Assembly (NCBI GenBank): GCA_949825025.1 | Contig: OX463786.1 | Coordinates: 18,175,911-18,239,910 of the forward strand | Direction: 5' to 3' | Length of the DNA: 64,000 nucleotides | Origin: Siphlonurus alternatus | Taxonomy: Eukaryota > Arthropoda > Insecta > Ephemeroptera > Siphlonuridae | In this document: piece by piece, positions 38,546-52,430 of the stretch | Layout: each line of letters starts with the position of its first letter | How positions within the stretch are numbered: position 1 is the first letter of the stretch | The notes under the pieces: model-generated | What the model was told of the DNA's origin: nothing | Databases searched by the model: none | What the model saw: only the letters and a program-made list of their open reading frames with translations | Position numbers and translations under genes: made by a program

Positions 38546-40703
38546 CCTTTTTCATATCCGATACACGTAAGACTTTATTAAAAATGTATTAGAACAAAAT
38601 ATACAAACCTTTATCCTAATAGAATTTCCAAAGGCAAAAAAAAAATAAATAAAGTATAACAATATAGAGCCTTGCAAGACAACAAAAGTTGTGAATTATT
38701 GATGATATTCTTTCCCGAGATTGGAATATAAATTGATTCAGACAGTTGCATAAGTAGGGTAGGAATAATATTAGTGAAATAGTATAATATTTGCAAACAT
38801 ATCATACATATTTTTATATGTAAACTTTTGTTTATTTTTATTATATATCCATACTGAGTATTTTTCTAGTACATTGTAATTATACAAAAATTAAGCTAAA
38901 TTTAAAACTTTAAAGTTATAACAAAATTAATATAATTTTATTTTTAATTTGTATCAAAATTAAAAAAAATATTTAATAATTATTTTTCTATTTAAAAATA
39001 TTAATAATAACATTTTTAATAATTTGTTTATGTAAATTATTTACGTACTTATTTATTTTTAACCTTATTTTTTTTAATAAATAAAATTACTCATTATAAG
39101 GGAAGAATGCTTACTCTTACAAATGCCGTCCTGGAAAAGTGGTTACTGCATATTATGAGACGGAAATTGATTTTCTCTGGCTAATAATTTACAATAATTT
39201 AAAAATAACAAAATAATATTTAACTCAATTCCTTAAAGAAAGACTAATATTTTAGAAAGTGAGAAACATGAATTCCATCTAAACTGTATTATAATAGACT
39301 TTTCGCTTTCGCATAAAAAATTAATTAAAATACCCTGCCCGGGTCTCGAACTCCTTTCCTTCACATATAACGTCAACATAGATACAGACAGATGATAATT
39401 ATGCTCGGTTTATGCTGGGCGTGGCTCTACATAATTACTGACCACTAATTACATGAGTGTCAGGTTTTAATTAAATTAAAGTACACACACCTAACGTAAA
39501 TATCACCATGCAAAATTATCACCCTTCTTTATGCTAATTTGTTGATGTGATAAACTACATACATAATGCGTGTTTAAAGCTGTAGTTGAATTGTTTGTTA
39601 TTAACTTTGTTAGTAAATAAACAATTAGAAAATAATAAATTGTTTGATGATCCTTATGTTACCTGTGCATAAGGGTCATAAGGATTATCTGATTATAGAT
39701 TTATGAATTGATTGTGTATTTACGAACACTTTTTTTTTTTTTTTGAAAATTATTAATATATCAAAATTGTAATATGACAATAAAAAAATCTGCCAATATT
39801 TTTTTATTTAATATATTAATGCTAAAATTGTTAGTCAAATTGTACTATATTAGAAACGTCGTCGGGAAATGATTTTTGAGTTAATGATAATAGTAAAATT
39901 GGTACAAATATAAACCTTAGAGACTATATGTTACGTTTATATATATTTTTTTTTTCGAACTATCTGAATTGTTAAAATAATAATTAATGCAAACAATTCA
40001 AATATTAATAAATAACAAAATATATTTTCTTATATTTTGTAACATATTATTTTCTTATATACTTTGTACAATAAGAAATCAGAGAACAGAAAAGAATTGG
40101 CTAAAATATGACAAAGTAATGTTTTCTGATAAATATTTTAACGTTCAACTCGTATTTACACATTAAAACAAGCCTTGTTAGATACATGAAGATACCCTTT
40201 GACCTTTTGGCTTACATAGCTAGGAAAGTAGTTTTTGCTACTTTAAGTTAGATAGTAGTTAATAAATTATGTGTTGGCAAAGTACTTTGATTCTGTATTT
40301 ACATGAACTCTCCAGTCGATTTTCTTGCGTGTATTTGGTCAGCGAATTATGAGGTCGCCTCGTGAAACATGCATAAGAAGAGTTCTTGCCAAGGTCTACT
40401 GGGGAAACCTCCCCTCCCCGTCTATTGAGTTAAGCTGGCTGAGTTAAGGCCACACTTTGCTGTATATCTTCTCTAGATGGAGGCATATATAAACTTGCTA
40501 GCTACAGACTTTACTCTTTAAATCTTTAACTTCTTGTTGATATAAGTCTCTTGATTAGAAAATCAACACCAAGAAGGGGGTTTAATTAGGGAAATAATTT
40601 ATATCGTTACAAATTAAACAATATGAATAAGGTTTTACATATCACTCGATTATTATAAGATTTGTGTTCGTAGTACAATATTTTGAATTTATGTCCATGT
40701 TAA

Positions 40704-41096
40704 GAGTAAGATAACACGAAACATTGATTGTTGTAGTCCCATTTGATTAACATGTAAACCTTAGCAACCTCATAATAATTCTGTTTTTTTTTTTTTTTTT
40801 TTTTTGAAAGACAGTTCTTAGCACCAAAAAAAATGTGGAAGAATTTTCAAAACAAACGGACGATCCACTTTTTTTAAATTAATTTCTTAGTTTAGGTCTC
40901 AATGGGAAAGCCCTATAATGAAAATTTAAAAAATTAATTTAAAAAAACTGGATCGTCAGATTGTTTTGAAAATTTTTTCACATTTTTTTGGTGCTAAGAA
41001 CTGTCTCTAAAAAAATCAGAATTATTATGAGGTTGCAAAGGTTTACATGTTAATCAAATGGGACTACAACAATCGATGTTTCATGTTATCTTACCC
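40704..41096. mobile_element. TTAA-flanked foldback element, family E
   Basis: Flanked by TTAA at 40700-40703 and 41097-41100. Long arms: TTTGATTAACATGTAAACCT pairs with AGGTTTACATGTTAATCAAA, and GACAGTTCTTAGCACCAAAA with TTTTGGTGCTAAGAACTGTC (mostly paired, with small gaps). The TTAA target is characteristic of piggyBac-type transposition. No coding capacity. Confidence 0.8.
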
Positions 41097-41145
41097 TTAA
41101 TACAAAGATACTTTGTTTATTGCTGCATGATTATGATGGACATAA

Positions 41146-41273
41146 TGTACAGTTGTCGCCTTGAAAAATTGTCCTGCAACGTCCTAGTCTATCACCATGC
41201 CCGGTAGGAATGACACAGGACTTGGTGACTAACAAGGCTGCAAGTGGGAAATTTTCTAAAGAGACAAGTCTAT
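41146..41273. mobile_element. Foldback element, family D
   Basis: TGTACAGTTGTCGCCTTGAA at the left is nearly the same as the copy at 22785; TTGGTGACTAACAAGGCTGC at the right. Several mismatches in the arms. Confidence 0.7.
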
Positions 41274-42131
41274 ATTGAAAATGGTTCACCTTGCCATCAG
41301 AAAGGTATTTTTACATACAAACCAACAAAAGAAATATTTAATATTATATTATATGTAAAAACTTATGCAAATTTAGGAAAATTTTCAGTTTAGTAAATAT
41401 TGATTTAAACCAATCTATAAGAAAAATAATTATCCAGACACATTATATTCTAATTAATTATAATAATATTACTTTATAATAATAAATTATATTTTATTAA
41501 CCTATATTGATCGTTTTTTACGTTATAGACAGCAAATTTTAAGTTTAAAATTAACTCAAATAATTCAAATTACATTGTGAAAATTATATAATAACTTCCT
41601 ATACCACATGCAATACTATGCACTCCCTTAATTATAACAGCATTATTCAGATGTTATGATGTTAAATACATTCCAAGTTATAAAATTATTCAGATGAGTA
41701 CATTACCAAGTCACCAGTTGTATTTCAATGCATACACAATAAGTTTACCCTCCTTAGGGGGAGTCTATAGTGGACGAGGGTCGAGTAGTGCCCGCTTGAG
41801 AATTACTGAGGTCGTAAACAACGTCGTGTTTTGACGTGTTGGTATGAAATTGTGTGATAAATTTAACCCTAGCATTACTAGTGAGGGGCTGAAGCATCTT
41901 TGAAAAGCAGGGAAAAGGTGTAAAAGAATGCTCAAAAAGTTAATTACATATTATTCCTTAGTTAACTAAGATTTGCGTGAAAAAAGTACTATAAGAAAAT
42001 TTGCATATTATCGACAAGTAATATTTTTAATATGTAATTTTATTCACCTAATTGCATAGATCAAATATTTTTATTGTCATAATCAAATTCAACAAAATTT
42101 AGACTGGATTACAGTTAGACTTGATCTATGC

Positions 42132-42451
42132 AATAGAGAATTGACCTCAATTTTTTTTATTACAGAAATGGATAGAGGGTGCAAAGTTATCCTACCCTGA
42201 TTTTTTCAGATTTTTTAGAGCCCTTGAAGTATTTTTAAAAAATTATTGAAAGTCCTTTTTGTGACGTCATGCGGCGGCAAGTCCTATCCTTTTCTTAAAG
42301 AGAGACGCCGCGTGACGTCACAAAATGGACTTTCAATAATTTTTTAAAAATACTTCCAGGCTCTAAAAAATCTGAAAAAAATCAGGGTAGCATAACTTTG
42401 CACCCTCTATCCATTTCTGCAATAAAAAAAAATTGAGGTTAATACTCCATT
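42132..42451. mobile_element. Family B element
   Basis: Complete inverted arms with a centre GTGACGTCATGCGGCGGCAA ... CGCCGCGTGACGTCACAAAA. Ends ATTGACCTCA / TGAGGTTAATACTCC. Confidence 0.8.
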
Positions 42452-43429
42452 GGGCGAATGTTTCAGTTAATTAACATATTTACTTTTATTAGCTTCAAAA
42501 AGTACTGCCTAAAATTGTATCACCTTACATCTAGAAGAATAAACACAAAAAAGTAAATATAAAACTAAAAAAAAAAAAAATAGTTGGTTATAATATTATT
42601 ATAAATTGTATATTTTTAATTAATAATTAATAAAAAATTTAAAAAAATAATTTGTGTAATTTAATTTTTTATTTATTCAAATTATTTATTCATTTTATTA
42701 ATATTAATTGAAATGCATACGTACATTACTTATTAAATTAAATTATAATTACAAATATATTATAAGGAATATATGCTAGTACAGTGTATTGAATTAAAAA
42801 CGAATATGAATGCAGACATATACGATTATTATCAATATAAATCATATCAATGCAATTGTTATAATTTTAAAATTACAAAGAAATATATATAAAAAAAAAA
42901 TTTCAAACCTTTTCTCAATATAACTCAAAAGTTGGAGTATACATCAAAAAAATTTGTTAAACTGACTTGCATTTTGAGACGGTAATATTATATTGATCTT
43001 CTTACTATTCAAATTATCGATATAAACATTGTTAATTTGCAATCCATTTTTTAATAAACTTCTATCGGTTTCATATATATTTCTTGTTATATATTTCACA
43101 ATTACATTTCAGTTTCTCAACAACGTGATATGAAACTTTAAAAACTCCAACTTGGGAGTTACCGTCGTATATTTCCCGTAGACAATTTTCATCTCATGTC
43201 CGAACACGTGACAGCCGTCTGACAAGATATAAATTTGTGTTACAATATTTTGCCTGACCACAATGTTAAATAAAACAACACAGGGGAGTTGGGGCGTGAC
43301 GGGCTTAGAAGAAATATCGAGGTGAGTGGGGGGAGTCAATAAATCATCTCAGAAGAAAGATGGACAGATCATACATTGATGCTCGACTGCAGGTGTATTT
43401 ATTGCTAATTGAAAGTACTTAATGGTTTA

Positions 43430-43790
43430 AACCGGTATTACACGATACAATTTTTCTAATTATTGTATACAATTTTTCCTTACAAGAAAACTAAAAGGCG
43501 GTATTACACCATACAATTTTTCTAACTATTGCATGCAATTTTTCCTTACAAGAAAACTAAAAGGCGGTATTACACCATACAATTTTTCTAACTATTGCAT
43601 GCAATTTTTCCTTACAAGAAAACTTGAACTCCATTTGTTTGTATGGAGATGAAATTTTCTTGTAAGGAAAAATTGTATACAATAATCAGAAAATTGTATG
43701 GTGTAATACCGGCTTAACTCCATTTGTTTGTATGGAGATGAAATTTTCTTGTAAGGAAAAATTGTATGCAAAATTGTATCGTGTATTGTA
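43430..43790. mobile_element. Composite inverted repeat with an internal tandem repeat
   Basis: The left half holds about 2.5 copies of a 66-base unit starting GGCGGTATTACACCATACAA. The right half carries the complement (TGTAAGGAAAAATTGTATAC, GTATGGTGTAATACCG) in two copies, separated by CTCCATTTGTTTGTATGGAG, itself a hairpin. Confidence 0.65.
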
Positions 43791-45340
43791 TAAGCTTTAC
43801 CTGAAAGGGAAGAAATTAATAGAATAAAACTTTATTATGATATTTAATATTTTAACCCTCACATTAATGAAGTAATCTCCTTACCCAATCTCATCAAAAT
43901 TTTAACTTTTGGTCCATAAACAGAAAATACAGTTCCTTTGCTACAACGTTCCTATCAATCCCTATACAGTCTGTTCAGTCATTATACCGGTTCATAAGAC
44001 TCATATTACCGTACTTTAGCTTCATGATGGTTGAACATTTTTATCCTTAACACGTCTAAATCTGATGGTTTGACTCTCTAAAAATGAAGATGTGTTTATT
44101 TTTTTTTTTTTTCTTACTTGCCTGAATTGTAAAATATAATAATTATTATACGTATATTATATGTTTTGCCCATGAAAGAAATACAAAAATATAATTTGAT
44201 ATATATATATTCATACTTCTGCTCAAAAAGACGTAAAAGCGTTTTCTTTTCATTTAAAATTTTGCACAAAGTATGTAATTTCAAAAAATAAATAAATAAA
44301 TAAATAAACTTACAGAGTGCATGGAAAATATTATAATTATTTCAAATATGTAGTTTTATGTACAAAAATACATCCACTGACTCAAATTCTAGTTTTTTTT
44401 TTTTAACTTTTTCTACATCTTGTATACACCATGCACATATCATCAAAAGCAATGATGGATTTTGCATATCACTATACCAAAAGTGCATGTAGACAATTTA
44501 TGATAATTTTAGTGTACATCAACCCAGTCAAGGTCTGAAGCTAAAAGTCCATGACATTCATGCATACCAGCATACACAACCATGCTGTAGTATATAGAGC
44601 AGTCAGTATACACTACAACAATTATAAAGTTCCCTATGATATTAACAGGAAATTGTTGTTTTTTAACAATTTAATAAAAAATTACATTCATTAAAATCTG
44701 AATAAATTTATTTTGAAATAAGAAAGATAAGAAATTTAAAAGTGTGTCATTTTTATCACATTTTCATTGTTTTCCGGGGAGGAATGTTATATTTGTTAAA
44801 GTGTATCCAGGTTGGAAAATTTTAGAGAAAAGTCCCAAAGTCCCTAAGCAGACTCGTTTTCATCAGAGATACTGAATTTTTGATGAGGAGAGAAAGGAAG
44901 CTACCACGTCAGAGAGGACCCAAATTGCTTCTGGTATAGCAGTGAAAGGTTCTATGTGTTATACAAAATGTATTATGTATTTAAATTATAATTTTAAATT
45001 AGAAAGAAAAACGCTTTAAAAAAAAATATATGTAAACAAATTATCTTAAATTTAGAAACATGTTTTAATTTTATATGTTAACTTTTACTGGTTTTATAAA
45101 TGTAATTTGATTTTACAGTGTATTTTGTGCATGATGTAAACGCTAAAAAGATAATTCAGATTCTATAATATTATGTTCGCATTTTGAAAAAATAACGATT
45201 GAAAATATGTTTTTATAATTCATCAAGTTTTTGCAAATATTATATCAATATCTACATGCCAGGCTTAATTTTAAATGTAAATCTAAAAAAAACAATTAAT
45301 ACAATTATATTATACAATCTAATAATATTAATAATAATAA

Positions 45341-45479
45341 GGGGCATTCACAAAGCCTTAAGGCCACAATTAAGGCTCAATAATTTAAGACCAGAAATTT
45401 TGGGTCTAAAAAACACGTCTAAAATCAAGCTTTAAATTATCGAGCCCTAAATGTGGCCTTCAGACTTTGTGAATGCCCC
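45341..45479. mobile_element. Foldback element, family A2
   Basis: Ends GGGGCATTCACAAAG / CTTTGTGAATGCCCC are shared with family A, but the interior (GGCCACA ... TTAAGACCAGAAATTTTGGG) is different. About 139 bases. Confidence 0.75.
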
Positions 45480-45678
45480 TTAAAATTTCATAATTAACTA
45501 GCAGCGTAATGTATTATAATTATTGTAAATATATATACAATAATTTTTCAAGTCTTCAAATTTGAATTTTACTAATTTCAAATTTGTAAGTTTTTTAATC
45601 GAAAAGTATATTTAATATTTGCACTGTTGCGTGCGCATGATTAAAAAAATATATATACAAAGTTAATTTCTCTTACAG

Positions 45679-45931
45679 CCCTAACTAGTTGAAAAATTAC
45701 GTCTTCAACCCATCCTTTACAAATGTAAACCTAATCTTTTTTTCCTCTAAATCAAATTTTATTTCCTCTTCGCTCAAAGTGAGGATAAAATGAAGACAAT
45801 ATTTTTAACATTTTAAGCTTAAGAAGAGGAAAAAATACGTAATCTCGTCATTTCTCCTCTAAAATGGTGCAAAATAGGAGGACAAAATATAAGAGGAGGG
45901 TTTAGTAGCAAAGAAAATATCAACTCGGGAG
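45679..45931 (-). mobile_element. Family J element, reverse orientation
   Basis: Read on the minus strand it matches 18189-18616 without the nested insert: CCTCTAAAATGGTGCAAAAT, GAAGAGGAAAAAATACGTAA and CTTCGCTCAAAGTGAGGATA on the plus strand. Confidence 0.6.
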
Positions 45932-47451
45932 AAATTAATTTATGATTAATATGCATAATGCTTAGAGAATGTAGATAATAGTACAATTTAAGGAACATTA
46001 GCAAAATTTCATAAATCAACACTTTCGTTCCAACAATAAACTATTTTTGTTCAATGTTATTGTTATAAACATTTTCTTTCCCTGTTGGTACATTGTTATA
46101 TAAATAAAATCATTTTTAAAACAAACTTGTATTTTTTGTTGTGAAAAAGTTGCGATTTCAATATAAATAAAAGTGTTATACTCACTGGACTAGAATTTCA
46201 AACGTATAAATCAAACACCGGGAGGGCGGCCACTTCAACTTTCCCTTCTAATTCTCGGGGGAGACAACAGAGGGAGTAAAAAAACAGACGGTCAGACCGC
46301 AAAAAATTTACATCACAACTTTGACGTGAAGAGAAAAAAACATTTTCCTTTAAATTTAATATTTACCATAGGGAAGAAAAATGATTCTAGAAAGTAGAAT
46401 TTTTGTCTCATAGCTGTTTGTTTTTAAAATTCATGGATCGAATGATAACAAATTAAATTTGAACATACATTGAGAGAAACTGGAATATAATAATTTTTGG
46501 AAAGCAATTTTTTTCTGTTATTTCTGTTATTGTTATTGTAACTGTGTCCATTAAATTTATATTTTTCTTCGAAATTCGGTATCTTCTTTTCTATTTCCTC
46601 TTATTTTATTAAACTATATACTGTTGTTATTTTATCGTAAAAAAATTGTTATATTTATTTTGTAACAATGTACATAAGTAGAATATTAATACCTGAGTAA
46701 TACTGAAATTTAAATTCCTTGTGTTTTTATGATAATGTTTTGAATTTATTATATTTGAATTAAAATAATTTAATATTTTCATATTAATTAATAACCATAT
46801 TTATGCAATTCAAATTTAATGACATTTAATAATGAATATTTTCTAAAATTTATATTTTTTACAAAAGTATTTTAAAAAATATACAATAAAATTATACATT
46901 AAAAAATTTACTTTAATTTTAAAATACATTTTTTAACGATTTTGTAAAGATAATATTAGTGCTTGGATGCATGGCCAAGTACGGCCTGTTCTCAAAAAAG
47001 GAACAAGAAATAAAGATAGCAATCCACTAGTTCCAAGGTTTAAATAGAATTTCATTCCTCGTCTGTTTTTTTTTTTTTTCATTTCTATCTCAACTTTTCA
47101 TTCAAAGCATGATTTATAGTTGTCTACAAATGCTGAATGTGAATTGCATGATGGATATTTCTCCCCATGTTATTTACATATCCCTGAAGTTACTGCGAGA
47201 TCCCTCTGGATTTACCACAACAAAAACACACGAGAATTGAATTTGAAAACTTCAAACTCAGAAATCCTGACCTCTAGTTCGAGGGGGGGGGGAGTGTCGG
47301 TCAAGTTATTAATAATAATGGCCGTGATTCACGAACAGAACAATAACCAAGAATAGAGGCTTCAAGTCAGCTGATTTTGCTGTGTTCCCACCGACCTATC
47401 AAAACCTATATTATTCCGAGGTATATATGCATACTGCAATTGAAATAAATG

Positions 47452-47706
47452 TCATATTTTGTTCACTATAAATAAGCTCTCTCCTCGTCTAATTCTCTCC
47501 AATTTTGCACCATTTTAGAGGAAAAAAAGAGTGAAAAAATACGATACTGCGTAATTTTCCCTCTTCTTCAGCATAAATTGTTTGAAATATTGTCTGCATT
47601 TTATCCTCACTTTATGCAAAGAGGAAGTAAAAATGTGTTCCAGAAGTAAAACAAGAATAGGTTTAGACCTGTAAAAGATGAGCTAAAGACGTACTTTTTT
47701 AACTAG
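47452..47706 (+). mobile_element. Family J element
   Basis: CTCTCTCCTCGTCTAATTCT, TTTGCACCATTTTAGAGGAA and GATGAGCTAAAGACGTACTT align with the copy at 18189. Uninterrupted. Confidence 0.6.
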
Positions 47707-47744
47707 AGTATTAATACTTGAATATTAGTCATTTAAGACGTTGA

Positions 47745-47965
47745 TCGCCAATAGAGGGGCGTGTCTCGGGGGACAAGGCGCCGGCGCCAACCTCCACACT
47801 GACGCCTCCCCGGGGACACGAGTGGCTACTGAGAGGACGACGCCCCCTGGGGGTGGGAGAAGCACAGGGAGGCGGCAAGCACCAAAATGGACACCGCCCC
47901 CTGTGGGTGGTCTGAGAATCTTCACCAATGACGTCATTGAACCACGCCCAGACACCAATCTGACA
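47745..47965. other. GC-rich island with no recognised gene
   Basis: A G+C-rich block in AT-rich DNA, with GGCGCCGGCGCC, ACGCCCCCTGGGGGTGGG and CACCGCCCCCTGTGGGTGGT. Both strands are open (84 aa plus, 124 aa minus), as expected for a GC-rich stretch low in stops. No domain is recognised. The CGCCCCCTGG core also occurs in the centre of family C elements, so it may be a diverged element centre. Confidence 0.5.
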
Positions 47966-48453
47966 TGTGAGGAAAAGGGATGTAAGATGAACTGAAAATA
48001 AATGTCACCACACTGCAGGAATTCGTATGGAAATTTGAACCAAATGCGTACACTTAATTTATTAAAAATATTATCAATCGATGACAATAAACTAAGCAAG
48101 TAGAAAGGGTAGAGAGAGGGCAGTTTATACCTTAAAACATGTGGGAAATATAATAATTAAATAAAAATGAAGAAAGAATCAAAATGTTGACTTTAATACA
48201 CCAACATGGGATATTTAAAGGAGCAAACTGTACATTCGGGAAATCACGAATGTTACCTAATCTGCATGACCGTGCTATATAAAGCTCTAATTGCTATAAA
48301 TAAGAGTTGAAGATTTGTAATTTTAGGAGAGTTAAGAAGCATGCACCAAAACTAACAATTCCCAAAAAAGATATATAGAGTTAACCACGCTTCCATAGAT
48401 TTATGATAATTAATGCCCACAAACGCAGCAAAGGTGAAGTTAAAACAGCTTAC

Positions 48454-49110
48454 AAACCTCCCAGTTCACATGACTTGGTCCACGCTACAACCCCCCCCAG
48501 TTCACATGACTTGGTCCACGCTACAACCTCCCAGTTCACATGACTTGGTCCACGCTACAACCCCCCACAGTTCACATGACTTGGTCCACGCTACAACCCC
48601 CCAGTTCACATGACTTGGTCCACGCTACAACCTCCCAGTTCACATGACTTGGTCCACGCTACAACCTCCCAGTTCACATGACTTGGTCCACGCTACAACC
48701 CCCCCAGTTCACATGACTTGGTCCACGCTACAACCCCCCCAGTTCACATGACTTGGTCCACGCTACAACCCCCCAGTTCACATGACTTGGTCCACACTAC
48801 AACCCCCCAGTTCACATGACTTGGTCCACGCTACAACCCCCCCAGCTCACATGACTTGGTCCACGCTACAACCCCCCAGTTCACATGACTTGGTCCACGC
48901 TACAACCTCCCAGTTCACATGACTTGGTCCACGCTACAACCCTCCCAGTTCACATGACTTGGTCCACGCTACAACCCTCCCAGTTCACATGACTTGGTCC
49001 ACGCTACAACCCCCCAGTTCACATGACTTGGTCCACGCTACAACCCTCCCAGTTCACATGACTTGGTCCACGCTACAACCCCCCAGTTCACATGACTTGG
49101 TCCACGCTAC
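48454..49110. repeat. Minisatellite, 19 copies of a 32-35-base unit
   Basis: The core CCAGTTCACATGACTTGG + TCCACGCTACAACC repeats 19 times. Copies differ mainly in the length and composition of the C/T run that joins them (CCTCC to CCCCCCC); one has CACACTAC and one CAGCTCAC. The low divergence indicates recent expansion. Confidence 0.97.
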
Positions 49111-51122
49111 ACGTTTTGTGTTGACGACAAAGAGTTTAATGTTCTCTCGCCGTGATTTCCCAAGTGTTTAGATGACAATATTGGAACCTCACACAATGCT
49201 GGCTGCGATATTTTCCTCTTTTTTTTTTTTCTCATTTACTTTCCTTGTAAAATCTACACTCTCTTTAATCAAAATAACATCACACATGTATAAATTTTAT
49301 ATGAATGTGTTAGAACAAAAAAAAAAAAAAAAATGCTGCTGGAAAAATTCTGCACAATTTGTTTCGTGAAATAACAAATTTTTTTTTGTGTATTTTAAAT
49401 TACTTTCTCGAATACAAGCTTCAAAATTACAAACTACGTTTTTTTCTTTTGCTAACTTTTTTCATACAAACAATATTCTCAATTTTTTTTTTTTTATTTT
49501 TTGCTTTAAAATTACACTTTTTCTGCGAGTATAACTTTCTTACTTTCTTTGATTAAATTTATGAAAATATACATACCTAACGTGTATTTTTTTAAAAGTT
49601 CAATTGAATTTTTTACACTCTTCGATTCGTCTGAATATTGCTTTTGACGAGGAATGGTTTTCAATTATGAATACATAATTTTGTTGCTTTGTAAAAATGA
49701 AGACGAAATTTTTTGACATCAGTTACTTTTTTAATATATCGTCGTTCGTATGCAATAATAAGCTATCTGCCTATAACACGATATTGTTGCAATAATTAGC
49801 TATATATAACTGCTATTTCAGGAGGTCGCAATATTGAACTATTTTATGTTATACCTATTTACAACTCATAATTATGTACATCTGAAATATTAGCAGATGG
49901 CTTAATATTGCATCTTTGTTTTTGAGAATAGGTCAAAATCAGCTGTGCACCCAAGCACAAGCTAATTATTGCGGACGAGGGACGATTCGATCATAATATA
50001 TTTTTTTGACATCAAAAGTTACATAATTTTAATACTGACGTAAAAATCAAAATATTAATTGTTGGATTAGCCCATATAACACAGGAACCCTTGCTAATGA
50101 AAATTGTTTTTTTTTATCGAATTCCTAATTGCAATCATGAAACATGATGTTGGTGACATAATCTCGGTGACATGTTCAAACATGAACTAGGGAGCGAGCT
50201 AATTAAACGCGTGGCATCACAAACTTAATTAGCAAATAACATGCAGTTACGTCAAACTACTAGGGGAATAATGTAAGGTATAGTAGAGCTGGAATATTTT
50301 ATATATAGAGAGATATTTGCAGAAATGGATTAGTTGATGGGGTATAATACTTTTACTCTGATGTGTGGTGAATTTTTACTTATATTATACACTCTATACT
50401 ATCTCTCAATACGTCTATAGTTTAAAATGGCTGGCTTTCATTTGAATCGACCTTATTAGATTAATGTATCAACCTTTCGACACCACGAATCTTACCCCTG
50501 CACTCTTTGTATACAGGTGTGGTGAAAAACATTTTTGATGTGAGTAGAACTTATGATCTTACCGACCCAAAAATTGCAAATCTGCATCTCTAGCTGCAGT
50601 TCTAGCAAGTGAGGCAGGAGTTAAGTTTGTGCTATAATACAGAGATGTATATACCTTCGATATTAAAGACAACCGGCCATGAAATTATTTAAGCTAAACA
50701 AAGCTTGCTGATTTTGGATCTGCAATCCGTTTTTCTCCACGATGTTCAGTTGCCAAGTTAAAAATTTGACGGTAATGAGTAAAATAAATTTTATCTTATT
50801 TCGTCTATTTGAAGTTGATCAAAGTGTAACATTTCGATAAAAAAAAAAAGGAGAGAGAGATTATACTTCTTATTGACATGTTTGACTTTGACTTGTTTTG
50901 GAGTTTATTTTATATTTTTGACGTGTTAATAATTATAGTAAAGTTTATTAGGGAGTTTTCAATAAATTACTTAATTTTTATCAAGATGTTTCATTATTAG
51001 AAAGTTAAAACCATTACATAATTTAATTTTTTGTTTTCAAATTTCCTTTATCCAAATAAAGTAATAATTAATTATATAGCTTTATTTCTTTATTTATTTT
51101 TGTCTTATAATTAAAGCATGAA

Positions 51123-51126
<4 letters not shown>

Positions 51127-51155
<29 letters not shown>

Positions 51156-52033
51156 CATACATACATACATACATACATACATACATACATACATACATAC
51201 ATACATACATACATACATACATACATACATACATACATACATACATACATACATACATACATACATACATACATACATACATACATACATACATACATAC
51301 ATACATACATACATACATACATACATACATACATACATACATACATACATACATACATACATACATACATACATACATACATACATACATACATACATAC
51401 ATACATACATACATACATACATACATACATACATACATACATACATACATACATACATACATACATACATACATACATACATACATACATACATACATAC
51501 ATACATACATACATACATACATACATACATACATACATACATACATACATACATACATACATACATACATACATACATACATACATACATACATACATAC
51601 ATACATACATACATACATACATACATACATACATACATACATACATACATACATACATACATACATACATACATACATACATACATACATACATACATAC
51701 ATACATACATACATACATACATACATACATACATACATACATACATACATACATACATACATACATACATACATACATACATACATACATACATACATAC
51801 ATACATACATACATACATACATACATACATACATACATACATACATACATACATACATACATACATACATACATACATACATACATACATACATACATAC
51901 ATACATACATACATACATACATACATACATACATACATACATACATACATACATACATACATACATACATACATACATACATACATACATACATACATAC
52001 ATACATACATACATACATACATACATACATACA

Positions 52034-52080
<47 letters not shown>
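51127..52080. repeat. (ACAT)n microsatellite, about 234 copies, ending in (AT)n
   Basis: About 936 bases of perfect tetranucleotide followed by 20 bases of AT. It is open in several frames (TYIH and MYVC repeats) only because the unit contains no stop codon in those phases. Confidence 0.99.
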
Positions 52081-52346
52081 TATACACATTCAATTAATAA
52101 TCAGAATGAACCTTACTTCAAAATTTAGAAACATTACAATATATTTGAAATATTATTTGTAATGCTTCAGCGATAAAATCAAATTATGATATTGCATAGT
52201 TTCCTGAATATATTTATATGATTATAGTTGGCGAATGGCTTTAAAAGTGAGAATAATCTCCCCCAAGTCTCCACGGGGAGCGTTCTGTAATCAAGAAAAA
52301 GGAACGAGACTTGACTTGTGAGAGGTATTTTGACGTAGTATATACC

Positions 52347-52430
52347 GTAAAAATATCTTAACTCCATTGTTAAGCTGGAGAAAATATTCTAAATCCATTA
52401 GTAAGAAAAATGGAGTTAGGATATTTTTAT
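52347..52430. repeat. Inverted repeat
   Basis: GTAAAAATATCTTAACTCCA pairs with TGGAGTTAGGATATTTTTAT across about 40 bases; the loop itself repeats AATCCATTAGTAAG-like sequence. Confidence 0.5.

Larger units (their letters stand above)
36846..48453. other. Intergenic repeat-bearing DNA without supported genes
   Basis: It contains elements of families G, E, D, B, A2 and J, the composite repeat at 43.4 kb and the GC island. The stretches between them (38.6-40.7, 41.3-42.1, 44-45.3, 46-47.4 kb) are AT-rich and show nothing else I can name. Confidence 0.6.

Noticed and set aside
47725..48099. 124-aa frame on the minus strand over the GC island
   Set aside because: The opposite strand is open too, there is no domain or splice context, and GC-rich DNA is poor in stop codons.
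48413..49171. Repeat-protein-like frames (HMTWSTLQPPSS) and a possible CRISPR-like array
   Set aside because: The minisatellite units abut without distinct spacers and vary only in a C run, so it is neither CRISPR nor a supported coding repeat; the frame breaks where joints change length.
51094..52128. Long open frames (TYIH or MYVC repeats) on both strands
   Set aside because: They are translations of the ACAT array, open only because the unit lacks stops in those frames.
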